A DNA stretch of 64,000 bases, from contig JABAKD010000010.1 in assembly GCA_012845835.1 (NCBI GenBank), positions 18,115,204 through 18,179,203 of the forward strand, read 5' to 3'. How positions within the stretch are numbered: the stretch's first letter is position 1; the number at the start of each line of letters is the position of its first letter. The position numbers were made by a program, and so were the translations under genes. Below are positions 21,821 through 32,335 of this stretch, in pieces. The notes beneath the pieces were generated by a model, which saw nothing but the letters and a program-made list of their open reading frames with translations, was not told the DNA's origin and made no database searches. The stretch is from Undaria pinnatifida. Taxonomy: Eukaryota; Sar; Phaeophyceae; Laminariales; Alariaceae.

Positions 21821-22160
21821 TGTTGGGCCGTCCACGTACACGGGTGTTAGACGCATTGCTGGCTCACTCACGGAGGCAGAAGTTACGAAATCCGGAGAGC
21901 TATCGAGCGGGGAAGAGAGAAGAAGTAGAAAAAATATATATTCAAGTACACTGAAAAGGAAAAAGTGCCACTCAGGGGCTTTTCCCACTCCCGCTCACAC
22001 ACGTGGTGACCCTAATCATGGGATTAGGGACCACTTTTTTTTTAATTGTGTCCGTTCGGAAAACCATAGGTTCCCCCGCATCTCCGAAAATGCTACCATC
22101 ACATACACTAAATACCACATATACATAGTAAATCAGACTTGTACGCAGGCATAAACAACA
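21821..22160 (-). repeat. 3' LTR of copia-type element
   Basis: Length 340 bp. Begins TGTTGGGCC and ends AAACAACA on plus, giving the short inverted TGTTG/CAACA ends of an LTR. It has the same block order as the right LTR, for example CGTACACGGGTGTTAGACGC, GGGGAAGAGAGAAGAAGTAG, GTGGTGACCCTAATCAT and ATAGGTTCCCCCGCATCTCC. Confidence 0.88.
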
Positions 22161-22228
22161 TTCCCCCTGCCCGTGTGCACGTCATCATGATAATGTTCAT
22201 CCAAAGCGCACCACCATGCAAACCTTGC

Positions 22229-22483
22229 TTATTCAAACAAGGTGCATGCCTCAAATATTAAATCAATGTCAATTTCAAAACAATATTCTACTGCCTCTGC
22301 TCCAAAAACCCGAATATTGATACCCAGCGCCGTAGGTAGCGGAATCGAACCGCAGTAATCGTAACGGAAACCGCTGATAAGATGCTTGATGAAAAAAATA
22401 ATTTGAGAAAGGACATAGACTATATGTTTGCTTTGTGTATGATAGTTGCTGGCTTCCATAGTTGAAGCACATGTCCTAATCAA
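22229..22483 (-). pseudogene. Possible RNase H tail of the copia element
   Basis: An 84-codon minus ORF near the left LTR contains HTQSKHI followed by FFIKHLISG. This loosely resembles the RTKHIDxxxHFIR segment that ends copia RNase H. The rest, including a tRNA-like GCGGTTCGATTCCGC, does not fit. Weak. Confidence 0.25.
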
Positions 22484-22689
22484 ACTGTCCTGTAATATGT
22501 ACCAACGTGTGTTGAGAGCCTGGTATCGACTAAATCAGAGCGGAACTGGTTGGGCAAAATGTGGCTTGACTCCGGAGTGGAGGAGTTATATCTTAGCTGG
22601 TTTTATTTTAAGATCATGAAATAGTAGTTGGAGGCAATGCCCTTACACTTTGTTTTAATTCGAGGATCTACTTTGGAGTTTGCATTAAT

Positions 22690-22830
22690 CTGGGATGGAG
22701 TGATGAGCATTTGTCATGACAGTTGTCACGAGCAGGGGGGGTGTAGGATTCACTATGTCATGTGCTGGATCTCTCGCCGGGATATCAATGTCCGAGAATC
22801 GAACTCGGGTCTGCGTTGATACTAATAGTT
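22690..22830 (-). ncRNA. tRNA T-arm-like sequence inside the LTR element
   Basis: The minus strand shows a perfect T-arm-like hairpin (CCGAGTTCGATTCTCGG, near 22,793-22,809), but no acceptor, D or anticodon arms around it. Probably a SINE relic; not a tRNA gene. Confidence 0.3.
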
Positions 22831-23067
22831 ATGCTATTTTTTATTTTGCCTGGGGCATGTTGAAAACAAGAGTATCTATAATACCACCAGATTTTTGCGT
22901 GATCGAAGGTTTGGAAGCATCTTAATTTGGGAGAGCAGCAGTATGGGTTATTTTCGAGTAGTGGACGACGAAATTTGATACCTGGTATTTTTTATCATGA
23001 TTTCAGCATTGAACTTGCTTGATTGAAGGCTTGGGAGTATGATAATTTGAGGTGACATATACATTTG

Positions 23068-23320
23068 ATAAACTGATGCATTTCCTTCCACAGCTGTTAG
23101 ATTTTGTCCCCCTCAAAAACCGGTGTTATAGTTTCCGCGCACAGACTGACTAACATCACCCTGTTGACCCTGGTGCAAGCTACATCGTGTAGTCCAAGGG
23201 GAGTTGCCGACCTATATCCTTAATGAGGATACACACCCAGCAATACGCGCGATCGGAGTATCACACATAGCTTGCAAAGATTAGCTTTTTGACGAAATGT
23301 TCGATCTCGAGGGGTGGTTG
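23068..23320 (+). repeat. Dispersed repeat inside the LTR element
   Basis: Second copy of the repeat at 2,480-2,735, same orientation. It lies where reverse transcriptase coding of the copia element would be expected and may mark an insertion or a deletion joint. Confidence 0.75.
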
Positions 23321-23329
23321 TAGCCGGTG

Positions 23330-24100
23330 TTAAAAAAATAGCACAACACCGATTGGACGTCGGATTTAGTGCTGCAGTCCACCCTCATCATGCCCTCCTG
23401 AAAGAACGGCACCACCTGCAGGACCGGTAGTCGCAAGAAGAAAACCTCGTACGGCGAACGCCATCCGGTGTTGGCCTTGGTCGCCGATCGATTAAAGCTG
23501 TCTGCAGCCTAAAGAACAGCTTCCAGCCACAGACGGTTACCGTTGGCGCCGATATTGGGGATGCACCCCAGGTCGACGCCGGCAAAAATCCGTCGGATCT
23601 CGCGACGGGTCGCATGACCACCCTTCATGGCTCGCCAGATCGCGCTTTCGACAACCGCCGTCTGTTGCGGCTTCCCCGGGACCGTGTATTCACGGCGGAT
23701 GCCCGCGGAGTCGCAAAAACTCCACGTAGTCGTGGCTGGTGAGTTCTCCACCGTTGTCCGTACGGAAGCAGTGCGGCCGCCCCCAGCTTTTCATGTCGGC
23801 GACAAACTCCCGCACGTACGTGATGGTCTCTGATTTATATCCCATCCCGTAGCATCCAGCTCGAGGCGCTGTCGACGATCATGACCAGGTAGACGGACCC
23901 GCCCACGGACGTCTCGTAGGGGCCAGCCAGGTCGATATGAACCGTCTCCATAGGCTTCCCCGCGCGCAATGTCGTCCTCCGCGGCACCCGAGCCCGCATC
24001 TCCTTTGCCTCCAAACACCCACCACACGGCTGCAGCACTCCCGTCAAGGTCACACCATGCTGCGGAGCCGTTTTCCTCAACAAGCGTGCATTCAAGTGGC
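23330..24100 (-). pseudogene. Copia integrase with HHCC and DDE residues, frameshifted
   Basis: On the minus strand GHLNARLLRKT, then an H and CGGC, give the zinc-binding pre-integrase motif. HIDLAGPYE supplies the first catalytic Asp, FRTDNGGE the second and PQQTAVVES the Glu, the DDE triad of retroviral-type integrases. The following WLEAVL and NTGWRSPYE match the copia integrase tail. Frame breaks lie after SSWMLRDG (about 23,845) and near 23,720, and a stop follows WLEAVL. The protein would join element DNA to the genome. This copy is broken. Confidence 0.85.
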
Positions 24101-24120
24101 CGGAGGAGGCGGGAGAGTGG

Positions 24121-26043
24121 TTAATGTCTATACTCTTGGGAGTTTTCCAACGGCAAATGGGGTCTGCCCGGAGCGAGTACAGCAGCAGCAGTCATGCCTA
24201 CGTTTCTAACGTGAAGTTCATCCCAATCCGTCTCTGAAAGAGCTTGTGCTGCCGCAGCATTAAGGGGGCAGGGAAAAATTCCGTGTACACAAGTGTCATC
24301 TTGACTATCCACTAGTCTAGTATCCGTGAACAAGCTCATGTGTGTCTTCTGCACGCCCGGGGCAGCGGCAAGAGGTCTAATTCTTATGGTTCCTGGTTCT
24401 ACTCTGAAGGGACTCACAGTAAACGCCTTATGGGCGCACTGCACCGACGGTCCGACGCGTGCTTCACCTGAAGCCGGGAGGGGGGCACCAGAAACCGCAG
24501 GTACTAGGCGGGCGGAAAACTTGAATCGGCAGGTACTACGTCGCTCACGACGGGCGGGAAGCCATTGTCCGCAAGCACTACCCCTTCTACACTATATCCC
24601 CGGCATGGGGACCAAGACGCCAGCGGACAGCGCCTTCTCCGCCGCCCATGCTCCTCCCCAGGCCCCGCGAAGAAGCCGAACATCTATCAATACCGTGATC
24701 TCTCTTCGTGAACGCGCACTCTCCTCGGACGGGTAAGGCGCCGAGCGGGCGTCTCGTGCCCCCAACCCCCGAAGATGCTGAAGGACCAACCAGTGCCAAT
24801 GCCTTCTCGCTTCCAATCGCTTGCTCGCGATCGCTCTGACCTCCCTTCGCTTTTCATTTTCCAAACGCAACCGACCCTGCTGTTGCTCTGCCTCCCAAAA
24901 CAAAAACAAGAAAATCATGCCTTCGGATCTCCCGCTCGTTGCTGTTGCTCTCATCAAGATCTGCTGACAATGGGGGTGGCCACGGGTCCGGGGCGGCAGC
25001 ACCAGGTAGGTGTGGCTGCTGCTGCTGCGGCTGCTGCTGAATCAGCTCTTTCCGATTGTTCATCTGCATATACCTTACCATCCCGTTTCCCCCATCACGC
25101 GCCATCACTCTTCCAACCTCAACCACCATGTTTTTAGATACCACGACCTCTTCGTGCTCATCTCCGCCAACTTCCTCCGGTGACGACAGCAGAGGAAACG
25201 GCTGCGCTGCCACCGACTGCTGCGGCGGTAGCGGCGCCTTCGCGGGTGGCCAAGGGTTCGAGGCGGCAGCACTAGGTAGGTGTGGCTGCTGCGGCTGCGG
25301 CTGCTGCCGCAGTGGATCTTCCACACTCGACTGCGCCAAGACCAGCTCGGTCTACCATTGTTGTTCGTTCACGTCCTTTTCGTCCCAAAAATCAACTCGC
25401 TCTCGCCCCTCCTCTTCGTCATTTCCACCATTACCAACCAATTCCTTAGCTACAACCACCCTCAGCGCCATCCCCTCGCAGAGATTGTAACCCTTAGAAA
25501 TGCTATTCTCGACCTCACCCCTTAACCCCGCTGCCCAGTACGTTTGCGCCATGAGGTGCTGCTCCCGGTGCCAAATCGTAAGCTCATCCAGCGACTCTTT
25601 GCAAAACACGGTATCGATCCGCTCGGCCGATGCTCCCGACGATGGTTTACCGCTCTTGATACTTCTGAGAGCATTGACGACCTTTCGTGTCAACTCCTGA
25701 ACATCAACAATTTATCTTTCGACGGTCAGGGCCGACTTGATCGTTTTTTGTACGCGTCGCGTTCCTCGCGAGTTACGATGAGGGGGAGTGGTCCAGATGC
25801 CTGTGGTAATGCCTTGCCCCTTGCCTGCAGAAGTAGCTCTATGGGGGGAATTGTGCTGCTCCTGGGTCTGTTTCCCTGGGCATAGTCACCTAATTCCTCT
25901 TCTTCCCTCCTGGCTTGTTCTTCGCAAGCGCCTTCAGCTTTTAGCGCGACTACCATAGTTGCTGCCCAATGCGCCCTCAGCTTCTCCCAGTATTCGTCCG
26001 ATAGGTATGCGAACTGCGCCGAGTCGAGAATTGTTGCCTCCAT
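24121..26043 (-). pseudogene. Gag-like region of the copia element
   Basis: The first ATG inside the right LTR (26,043) starts MEATILDSAQFAYLSDEYWE, a helical gag-like start, and runs 105 codons. Another frame (25,693-25,352) gives IWHREQHLMAQTYWAAG and further helices. A Gln/Pro-rich stretch with a repeated PHLP.AAA.(N/D)PWPP motif covers 25,339-24,854. A last ORF (24,444-24,121) leads towards the integrase. No CCHC zinc knuckle is visible. Multiple frame changes make it non-coding today. Confidence 0.6.
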
Positions 26044-26098
26044 GTTGCCTTGCGCTCACCCTATGCATGAGTAATCTGGACCGATCCTTATACTTGTG

Positions 26099-26426
26099 TG
26101 TTTGACCAGCCACGTACACGGGTGTTAGACGCATGGCTGGCTCACTCGCGGAGACAGAAGTCCCGAAATCCGGAAAGCCGTCGGGCGGGGAAGAGAGAAG
26201 AAGTAGAAAATGTTTATGAAAGTACTGAAAAGACGGAAGTGCCGCTCAGGGGCTTTCCCGCTCCCTCACGTGGTGACCCTAATCATAGGATCAGGGGACC
26301 ACTTATGTATTTTATTATATCCGTTCGGTCAGCCATAGGTTCCCCCGCATCTCCGAAGATGCTACCATCACATACACCAAAATACCATCTAGTAAAATCA
26401 GACTTGTGCACAGGCATAAACCAACA
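26099..26426 (-). repeat. 5' LTR of copia-type element
   Basis: Length 328 bp. Begins TGTTTGACC and ends TAAACCAACA on plus; it is the upstream LTR for the minus-strand element. About 55 bp separate it from the gag-like ATG. No standard tRNA primer-binding site starting with TGG is seen directly inside it. Confidence 0.85.
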
Positions 26427-26500
26427 CGCTGCTACGGTACGTGCATTCATTTTTATCGCAAGAAGACTTCAGCCCTTTCTTCCCTCGTTGACTGACATCC
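26427..26500 (-). mobile_element. SINE copy 3, left-hand fragment after LTR element
   Basis: Starts with the duplicated CGCTG and continues CTACGGTACGTGCATTCATT, TTTATCGCAAGAAG and TTCTTCCCTCG. This is the next part of the SINE body after the point where the fragment at 21,690-21,820 stops. Confidence 0.75.
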
Positions 26501-26594
26501 AATTGCTTTGTAACTATACTATACCTGCGCCTACCCGATAGGAGAGCACCATCTATCGGGTTCTTTTTCATGAAGCTCCTCGCTTGAAGAGGTC

Positions 26595-26866
26595 TATACA
26601 TTATAATACATACCCTATGATACCCTTATGATGCCCTACAATACCCTATAATACCCTACAATACCCTATAATACCGTATAGTACCCTATAATACCCTATA
26701 ATGGCCTATAATACCCGATATAATACCCTATAATACCATTTAATGCCCTATATAATACCCTTCAATACCCTATAATACCCTATAGAGTGCCCTTTAATAC
26801 CCTTCAATGCCCTATAATACCCTACAATACCCTATTCATACTATAATAATAGTACCCTACAATACC
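26595..26866. repeat. ATACCCTATA minisatellite
   Basis: About 25 imperfect copies of a 10-11-bp unit, ATACCCTATA with variants such as ATACCCTACA and ATGCCCTATA. Confidence 0.85.
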
Positions 26867-27417
26867 CCTAGGTCCAAAACTTCTTTTGACAACAATACAA
26901 GCGCTATCACACCTGATGAAAAATCCCAGATGATGATGAGAAGAACCTCTAGTAGGTGATTCAGCTCGCATAGTATTTCAGTAGAAGAACAAGAATGAGA
27001 TTCCAAGGGTTGTCTGTGGCTTAAGAAGCCCCGTGGTTCATAAGAACATAGTTCAGCCAAAAAGTGCTACCTCTGTCGTAACGCTCGTCCCGTGGGATGA
27101 CTAAAGACACACATTGTGCTCTTGTTGTACTGTTGGACTGTTGCACAATGCCTTCATTTTTGGTCACATGCGGTGTGCCTGGCGTCGTGGGGTGTGACTG
27201 TCTTCTCCCTAGGGGATAATAATGCTTGTCAAGCGCCTTTTTTTTAATGCAACATAAAAGAAAGAAAAGCAAATGTTGAAAGCCCAAAAATGTTGGAGAT
27301 GTGTCTAATAGGAGTGCAGGCACGGCGGTGCTCCCTCCGTCTCGAAAGGTATGCGTTTGTCAACGATCAACTGACTAAGTGAGGCAACAAACGAATGAGC
27401 ACCCCATCTCTCCTCTC

Positions 27418-27501
27418 TGTTCAGGAATTAGTGGGGTATTAGTTCGTTTGACTACTTGCAAAAGGTTAACCAATAGCTTACCCAAACTAAGCCTTACAAC
27501 A
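27418..27501 (-). mobile_element. Solo LTR of TRIM-like element
   Basis: Eighty-four bases bounded by TGTTCAGGAATTAGTGGGG and GCCTTACAACA on plus. On minus it reads TGTTGTAAGGCTTAGTTTGG through GGTTAACCTTTTGCAAGTAG, the LTR of the 32,336 element. CTCT-rich sequence on both sides prevents a clear call of a target duplication. Confidence 0.65.
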
Positions 27502-27509
27502 CCTCTACC

Positions 27510-28090
27510 CCTATAGATAGCCTGGCGATCCCGAAGAATTGGACTTCACAGGGAGGCACCCTAGCGAAATGTCGACCTTGTGGTCACCGAAACGACGTTA
27601 GCTAGCAGCAGGCGTTCCTTTACCACCGCTTTCCTGGACAAAGCTGGATCCCGAAAGGGCTGATAGCTGGCTGACAGTGGAGGAGTACGTTTGTTTTTTC
27701 CGGACCATACCTCACCCAAAACCTGATTTTGAGCAAGCAGAAAGTGCAATCCGATGAAGAAACCCATGGCCCAGGTATCCAAAATCAATAATTTTTCCAA
27801 ACGAGAAATTAAAGGCATTTAGACAATTTTATCTTGAAATAGGACGATTATTTAGTCAATTACCAGGTACCTGGTATATAATAAGTCAAGGAGCCCAGTC
27901 GTTATTCACAATACGTTTGCCAAAAAGCGGTACACCTTAACACCTCTATTACCAAGGGGGGCTCTTAAATCTCAGCGACTCTAGGCCTCTCGCGCGAACG
28001 TTCACCCCATAGGCCATGAGCCTGTTCTATTTTTCGAGCTACACTGTCGGCTTAGTCAAAAAAAAGTTTTCAAGGGAGGTGCAAAAAGAA
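27510..28090 (+). other. Intron 3 of the coiled-coil gene, no other feature
   Basis: No exon, repeat family or conserved motif recognised. Ends at the MITE at 28,094. Confidence 0.35.
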
Positions 28091-28093
28091 AGG

Positions 28094-28356
28094 ACTGATT
28101 CTACGACAGCCTCCCCGCCGAAAGAAACCAGGGATTTTCTTTAACGAACGTTTCATGGCCGTTCGACACACGAGGAAGGATATGCCATGGAAAAGAAAAA
28201 AAAAGTGCTACTCGTGTTTGCTTGTTTTGCAAAAGGAATGTCGAACGATGACGTCGGGATGGCAAGAGACACCGTATTTCAGGAGATACGGCCGGGAGAG
28301 CGCTGGTTTCAAAACCGGCGATTTCGTTAGTCTGGGGGGGCTACCGCAGAACGACT
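28094..28356 (+). mobile_element. MITE family 1, copy A (263 bp)
   Basis: Ends ACTGATTCTACGACAGCC and the inverse of AGTCGTTCTGCGGTAGCC. Inside are TTTCTTTAACGAACGTTTCA, GAACGATGACGTCGGG, ACACCGTATTTCAGGAGATA, CGGCCGGGAG and TTTCAAAACCGGCGATTTCG. No coding. Family relatives are at 37,498, 45,354, 46,417, 50,928, 52,496, 52,971, 53,640 and 55,978. Confidence 0.8.
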
Positions 28357-28881
28357 GAAAAGTGTTGCACCTCCTAGCGTAACACGTGTCGTTTGTGCTA
28401 GCGCTATTAACACCTGTACAGCTGTAAAGCCGTCTTTGGGGACAACTTACTTGGAATCAGTACAGGGAGGATTTGGGGTTCTGAATGGGTTAGACGAGGT
28501 GGGGGGTCGTTCGTACTGTTAGCGTCAAAGAGGTCAGGACGTGGGCAGCCAAGGAAAAACGTAGAGTGGTCATGGGTGCAAAGCCGATCGTTCCACACTA
28601 AAACCTAGTTTGGCATCAGTCAAGGTAGGTCATTGAAAAATTGCCGCCGGTCAAGGGCTGACGGTGCCGTCTCCCGATGATATCTTCCACACTAAAACCT
28701 AGCAGTTTGGCGTCAGCCAAGGTACATTATTGGAAAATTGCCGGGTCGGTCAAGGGATCAAAGTGCCGTCTCTCGACATGTTCGATTAATGTTTGTAACA
28801 GTGGCCTGAACCCGGGTGTGAAAATGAGGTCAACCCCCCCTGTCCTAGCCAGATTCCGGTGACAAAATCGCACCGCTTTCC

Positions 28882-29219
28882 ACGCGTGCAACTGTACAGG
28901 TAGCAGTTTAAGACTGAAACGTTTTCTGAATGACAGATCCTCCTCAGCCCTAACGTCGTCGGAGGTTCGTTTGGTTTAGGACGCGTGCTACGCTAGAGTT
29001 GCCTTGACCAAAAATCGTCGGAAAAACGACAATTATTAATTAATTTTTGCTTTGTTCACGATTCTCGTTGTGTACCTAGGCCATGAGATGTTTCATCCGG
29101 GGTATGTATCAGTTTTAGTTTTCTTCTCCAAATCAGCTTTTGGGAGAGTGATCTTAAGCTCCTAAACTGGTGCGCCCCAGAAAAAATCTGGTGAGCTCCT
29201 TTATCGTAGCAACGCGTCT
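28882..29219 (+). mobile_element. MITE family 2, copy A
   Basis: Bounded by CACGCGTGC and AACGCGTC. Inside are GTTTTCTGAATGAC, AAAATCGTCGGAAAAACGAC, GTTGTGTACCTAGGCCATGA, TTCTCCAAATCAG and TTTTGGGAGAG, followed by CTTAAGCTCC and TTTATCGTAGC. These inner blocks recur in at least eight places in the window. Confidence 0.7.
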
Positions 29220-29377
29220 TAGAAGATACTACTACTTTTTCGCCATGAGATTGTTCATCATGCGACCGAGAGCTTTGCAGTTTTACTTTTTTCTGCAAAA
29301 GTTTTGCTTTCGGGTGAGCCACACAAAAAAAAAAAACGGCGTGTGCTTCCACCGTTCGTTGCGTGCGTCTTTCGTTC

Positions 29378-29512
29378 TGCGGGCGGCGGTATGATGGAAC
29401 AAAGCAGTGAGGGCCGACCGTCCGGAAGAAATAAAAAATCGGCTTTTTGCTGTCGCAGGGGGGGGGAAAACGCTAGACTTTTTGCGCCGGAAGCTCGCTC
29501 TTCTTAAATAGA
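29378..29512 (+). pseudogene. Degenerate copy of coiled-coil exon 4
   Basis: Starts with TGCGGGCGGCGGTA, like the acceptor and start of exon 4 (TGCAGGCGGCGGTA). It ends with CGCTAGACTTTTTGCGCCGG AAGCTCG against CGCTGGACATATTACGCCGG AAGCTCG in exon 4. The middle has diverged, and a stop (TAA) follows the last block. It lies 250 bp upstream of the real exon. Confidence 0.6.
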
Positions 29513-29644
29513 AGGTTCGTTTCGTTCCTTACTTGTTGTTTTGCAATTAGCCATACTACGATCAAGTAAAAAAAACTACTGTCCGCGTCTAGTGCAACTA
29601 GACGACTGTTTAAGCATGCCACTTACTTTTTGTTTATCCTGCAG

Positions 29645-29764
29645 GCGGCGGTAAGGGACGAAGAACTGGTGGAGGGAAGAACGCGGCTCTCAAACGCGGA
29701 GAAGACGCTGGACATATTACGCCGGAAGCTCGTCGTCGTTGGAAGAGCGGGGGTGGGGCAGGAG
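29645..29764 (+). CDS. Coiled-coil/ARM protein, exon 4
   Basis: The acceptor is TTTATCCTGCAG. Forty codons read AAVRDEELVEGRTRLSNAEK then TLDILRRKLV, a charged helix that continues the coil. The chosen donor is GCAGGAG before GTGTGT. The last ten codons are glycine-rich and the exon could end earlier. Phase 0 at both ends. Confidence 0.6.
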
Positions 29765-29939
29765 GTGTGTGCAGTGCACAGGAGGTCGAAAACCAGCGCT
29801 AAGGGAACTTATACTTTCATTCCAGTAACTGTTTTCGGGAGCAAGAGAGTAAAGAAAATAAACGACTGCACAGGGGATGACGGCTTGCTACGCGCGCCTA
29901 CTTTCTCCCTTCCTTATGCACCGTCGGGTGCATCTTACG

Positions 29940-30060
29940 GTAGAGATGGCGATTTTCGTCTGAAGATTTTTTTTTTTTTTTTTTTGTCCTTAACCCAAAA
30001 TCGTCGGAATTTGATCGTTTTTTTTTCTCGGAATGTTTTTCATTGTATACCTGGGCCATA
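29940..30060 (+). mobile_element. MITE family 2 fragment
   Basis: A T homopolymer followed by CCTTAACCCAAAATCGTCGG and GTATACCTGGGCCATAATTT recalls the central part of family 2. The ends are unclear. Confidence 0.45.
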
Positions 30061-30428
30061 ATTTTATATGTTTTTCATGGCGCAGGTGCCGCTTTCTTTT
30101 TCTCTCCAAATCGGTTTTTCGGGTGGGGTATACAGAGAGCTTCAAGCAACAATCACCCTCGGAAGGGAATAAGTGCGCCTCTACTGTATTGTAGTCGCAT
30201 GCGTCGTCAAATAGCATCGTTCGGGTGGTCTATGGCTGTGAGCTTTGTCTTATGCTGCCGTGGGAATTAGTGTATTTCGCGTGGTCTTTCGTTCGCCGTG
30301 GACTCTTGGTTCGGCTACATACATACTACGTCGCCTGCGTTTATCTGCGTGTACGCGCTCTTCCCGACAACAAGCACGATGAATTCGTAGTATGCTTGAC
30401 ATTTTCGTTGTTGAATTTTGTTCTGCAG

Positions 30429-30500
30429 TGTGCGGACTTACGCTCGAGAGTGTTGAATTCGGACAGGGTTGTCACTGACTGGAAAACCCGACGGATGGAT
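30429..30500 (+). CDS. Coiled-coil/ARM protein, probable exon 5
   Basis: The acceptor is TTTGTTCTGCAG. CADLRSRVLNSDRVVTDWK follows in phase 0. The 3' end is uncertain: weak donors lie after 30,467 and 30,500, and a better one (GTAAAT) lies after 30,544 but in another phase. Confidence 0.45.
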
Positions 30501-30900
30501 GTTTTTAGCTTTTTTATGGCAGTCATTGAGCGGTCACATGACATGTAAATAGTGGCTTCGTGGCTTGTTTTTTGCGGTGGGCATTTCTGACATTAGCTAT
30601 ATATGACATTATTATTGTGTTTGGCACCCATCATGTATGACATGTGCAGTATGAGCTTCAACGTCGACCAATCACTCATAGCATTCCCGAAAGAAGATCT
30701 CGGAAACAAAAGGGAAAACCCGCGCAAAAAGTCACTAACTCCATTAGACTATTTGCCCACTTTCCGCTTAATAATGAGCTTTCTTTGATATCGCCCCCCT
30801 CGGGGGTGGAAAGTAAGAGGATTTCTCGAAATGTCCATCAATTATTATCGGATGAATTAATAAACGTTAACCGTTCCCCCTGTGCTTACTTTAAGTACGA

Positions 30901-31002
30901 GTATGTATGTACGTATGCATGTACGTATGTATGTATGTATGTATGTATGTATGTATGTATGTATGTGTATGTATGTACGTATTATGTATGTATGTATTTT
31001 GT
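30901..31002. repeat. GTAT microsatellite
   Basis: About 22 GTAT/GTAC units. Confidence 0.95.
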
Positions 31003-31099
31003 GCGCTCCTCGGATGTGGAAATTATTTAATTGCACCCCGATATAATATATGCAACTACTTCCACATGTTTTTCCAACCACTGATGATGCTGGCCTCAG

Positions 31100-31237
31100 A
31101 TACGGGGGGCGGTCGCTGATCGACAAGCAAGGAAAGACGAAGAGAGAGCGTCTCTCGGCATCAGCAGCAGCAGCAGCGGAACTGTGTGGGCAAATCAGGA
31201 GATCCCGGGACTAGGACTGACGCCCTTATTGATGGAG
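31100..31237 (+). CDS. Coiled-coil/ARM protein, exon 6
   Basis: Forty-six codons between CTGGCCTCAG and a strong donor (GAG before GTAAAA). A short basic/acidic helix (RQARKDEER) and five serines are followed by EIPGLGLTPLLME, the start of an armadillo-like helix. The glycine-rich link followed by a TPLL helix continues into exon 7 in frame. This exon therefore joins the coil to the helical-repeat half. Confidence 0.65.
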
Positions 31238-31239
31238 GT

Positions 31240-32330
31240 AAAAGTTAGAAAGGACACCAAGTAGTCTATAGACTAGACTAGTAAGGCAGTGCTTCCTCCC
31301 CCCCCTCGGTACATGTGTGCCTTCATTTTTATGGAGCAGAATAGACTAGGGTTCACACTCCCGTTTTGCTAATATTTTTCATGTTCTTCGAATTTCATCG
31401 ACTTCTTACTGTAACACAGCTAGCTGTTAATATCTGTCGATTTTATTGTTCCCCCTTGATTTTCAGACTCAGTTTCTTGTGGGGCTAGTCTAGTGTTTCT
31501 TCTTATTCGTGCGCGGGCCATCCGACAACTTTGTATGTGCGGTATGACCTTCGACGTTGACCACTCACGCATAACATTTCCAATAGAAAACCTTGGAAAT
31601 ATCAAGGCAACCTATGCCAAAAGTCTATCTCCCTTCTTCTGTGCCTATACTTCCTGATTAAAAGCTATATCTACGTACAGACTGTGCTCCATTGTTGCCC
31701 TTGGCTCCCTCGTTCTCAATACGCTATCATTATTATGAGAAAGGCCGGTGGTAGTGCATGGGGATATTCCTACTGACTGCAAGGTCTTCTTATTGGTAGA
31801 CGCTTGAGATAGGATCGCCACGCGCGCTACGAACGTACGAGGTATTATTAAGGTACGGTACCTCTTTCGGCTGGAACGTCTTGTATTGTGAATGACGGGG
31901 CGCCCCTTAGCCCTGCTTCACCCAACATCGTCGAAACATTTCACTCCTTTTTATGGAACAATTTCGTTGTACTGTGTGTAATCATGTGTTTAGACCTCCT
32001 CAAGTAGTAAGGAGTAACCTCAGAAGAAAAAGGGTGCACTTCACCTCTTCGTATACCGTCGCTTTCTCGGCCAGGATAATAAGACGGTAGCAAGAAAGAG
32101 CCATATCCCACCGTAGGGAGGGGTGGGGTGCGACAGATTCCAAGAAGTTTCTGAGCCCCTAACACGTCGCGGGGAGAGCTCAATTATTCATATCTCACCC
32201 AAAACATGACTTCGAAGGAGGCGTTCGTTCGCGCAAGTCCGGACCAACGTTGCTACGGCCAATACTTCTAAAACAAGTAAGTAGTATGATACTCTCGAAA
32301 GATTACCATACTGGCCACCGATACCTGGTG
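31240..32330 (+). other. Intron 6, mostly without features
   Basis: 31,278-31,340 contains a C run followed by TTCATTTTTAT as in the SINE body. 32,130-32,270 carries a remnant of the GATGTT family (TTTCTGAGCCCCTAACACG, CATTCG-type end) without the hexamer run. The remainder is unassigned. Confidence 0.4.
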
Positions 32331-32335
32331 GTGCG

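Larger units (their letters stand above)
21821..26426 (-). mobile_element. Copia-type LTR retrotransposon, internally deleted
   Basis: The LTRs are 21,821-22,160 and 26,099-26,426, both TGTT...AACA, with CGCTG on both outer flanks. Coding runs on the minus strand: gag-like ORFs just inside the right LTR, then a pre-integrase and integrase region (24,100-23,330). A purine-rich tract (GCAGGGGGAA on minus) abuts the left LTR, as expected for second-strand priming. Integrase before reverse transcriptase is the copia order. However, no reverse transcriptase motif is readable in 23,330-22,160, and a dispersed repeat occupies 23,068-23,320. LTRs differ at roughly 15% of sites by eye, so the insertion is old. 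Confidence 0.88.

Noticed and set aside
22320-22360. tRNA gene suggested by GCGGTTCGATTCCGC
   Set aside because: Only a T-arm-like hairpin; no acceptor, D or anticodon arms at the right spacing.
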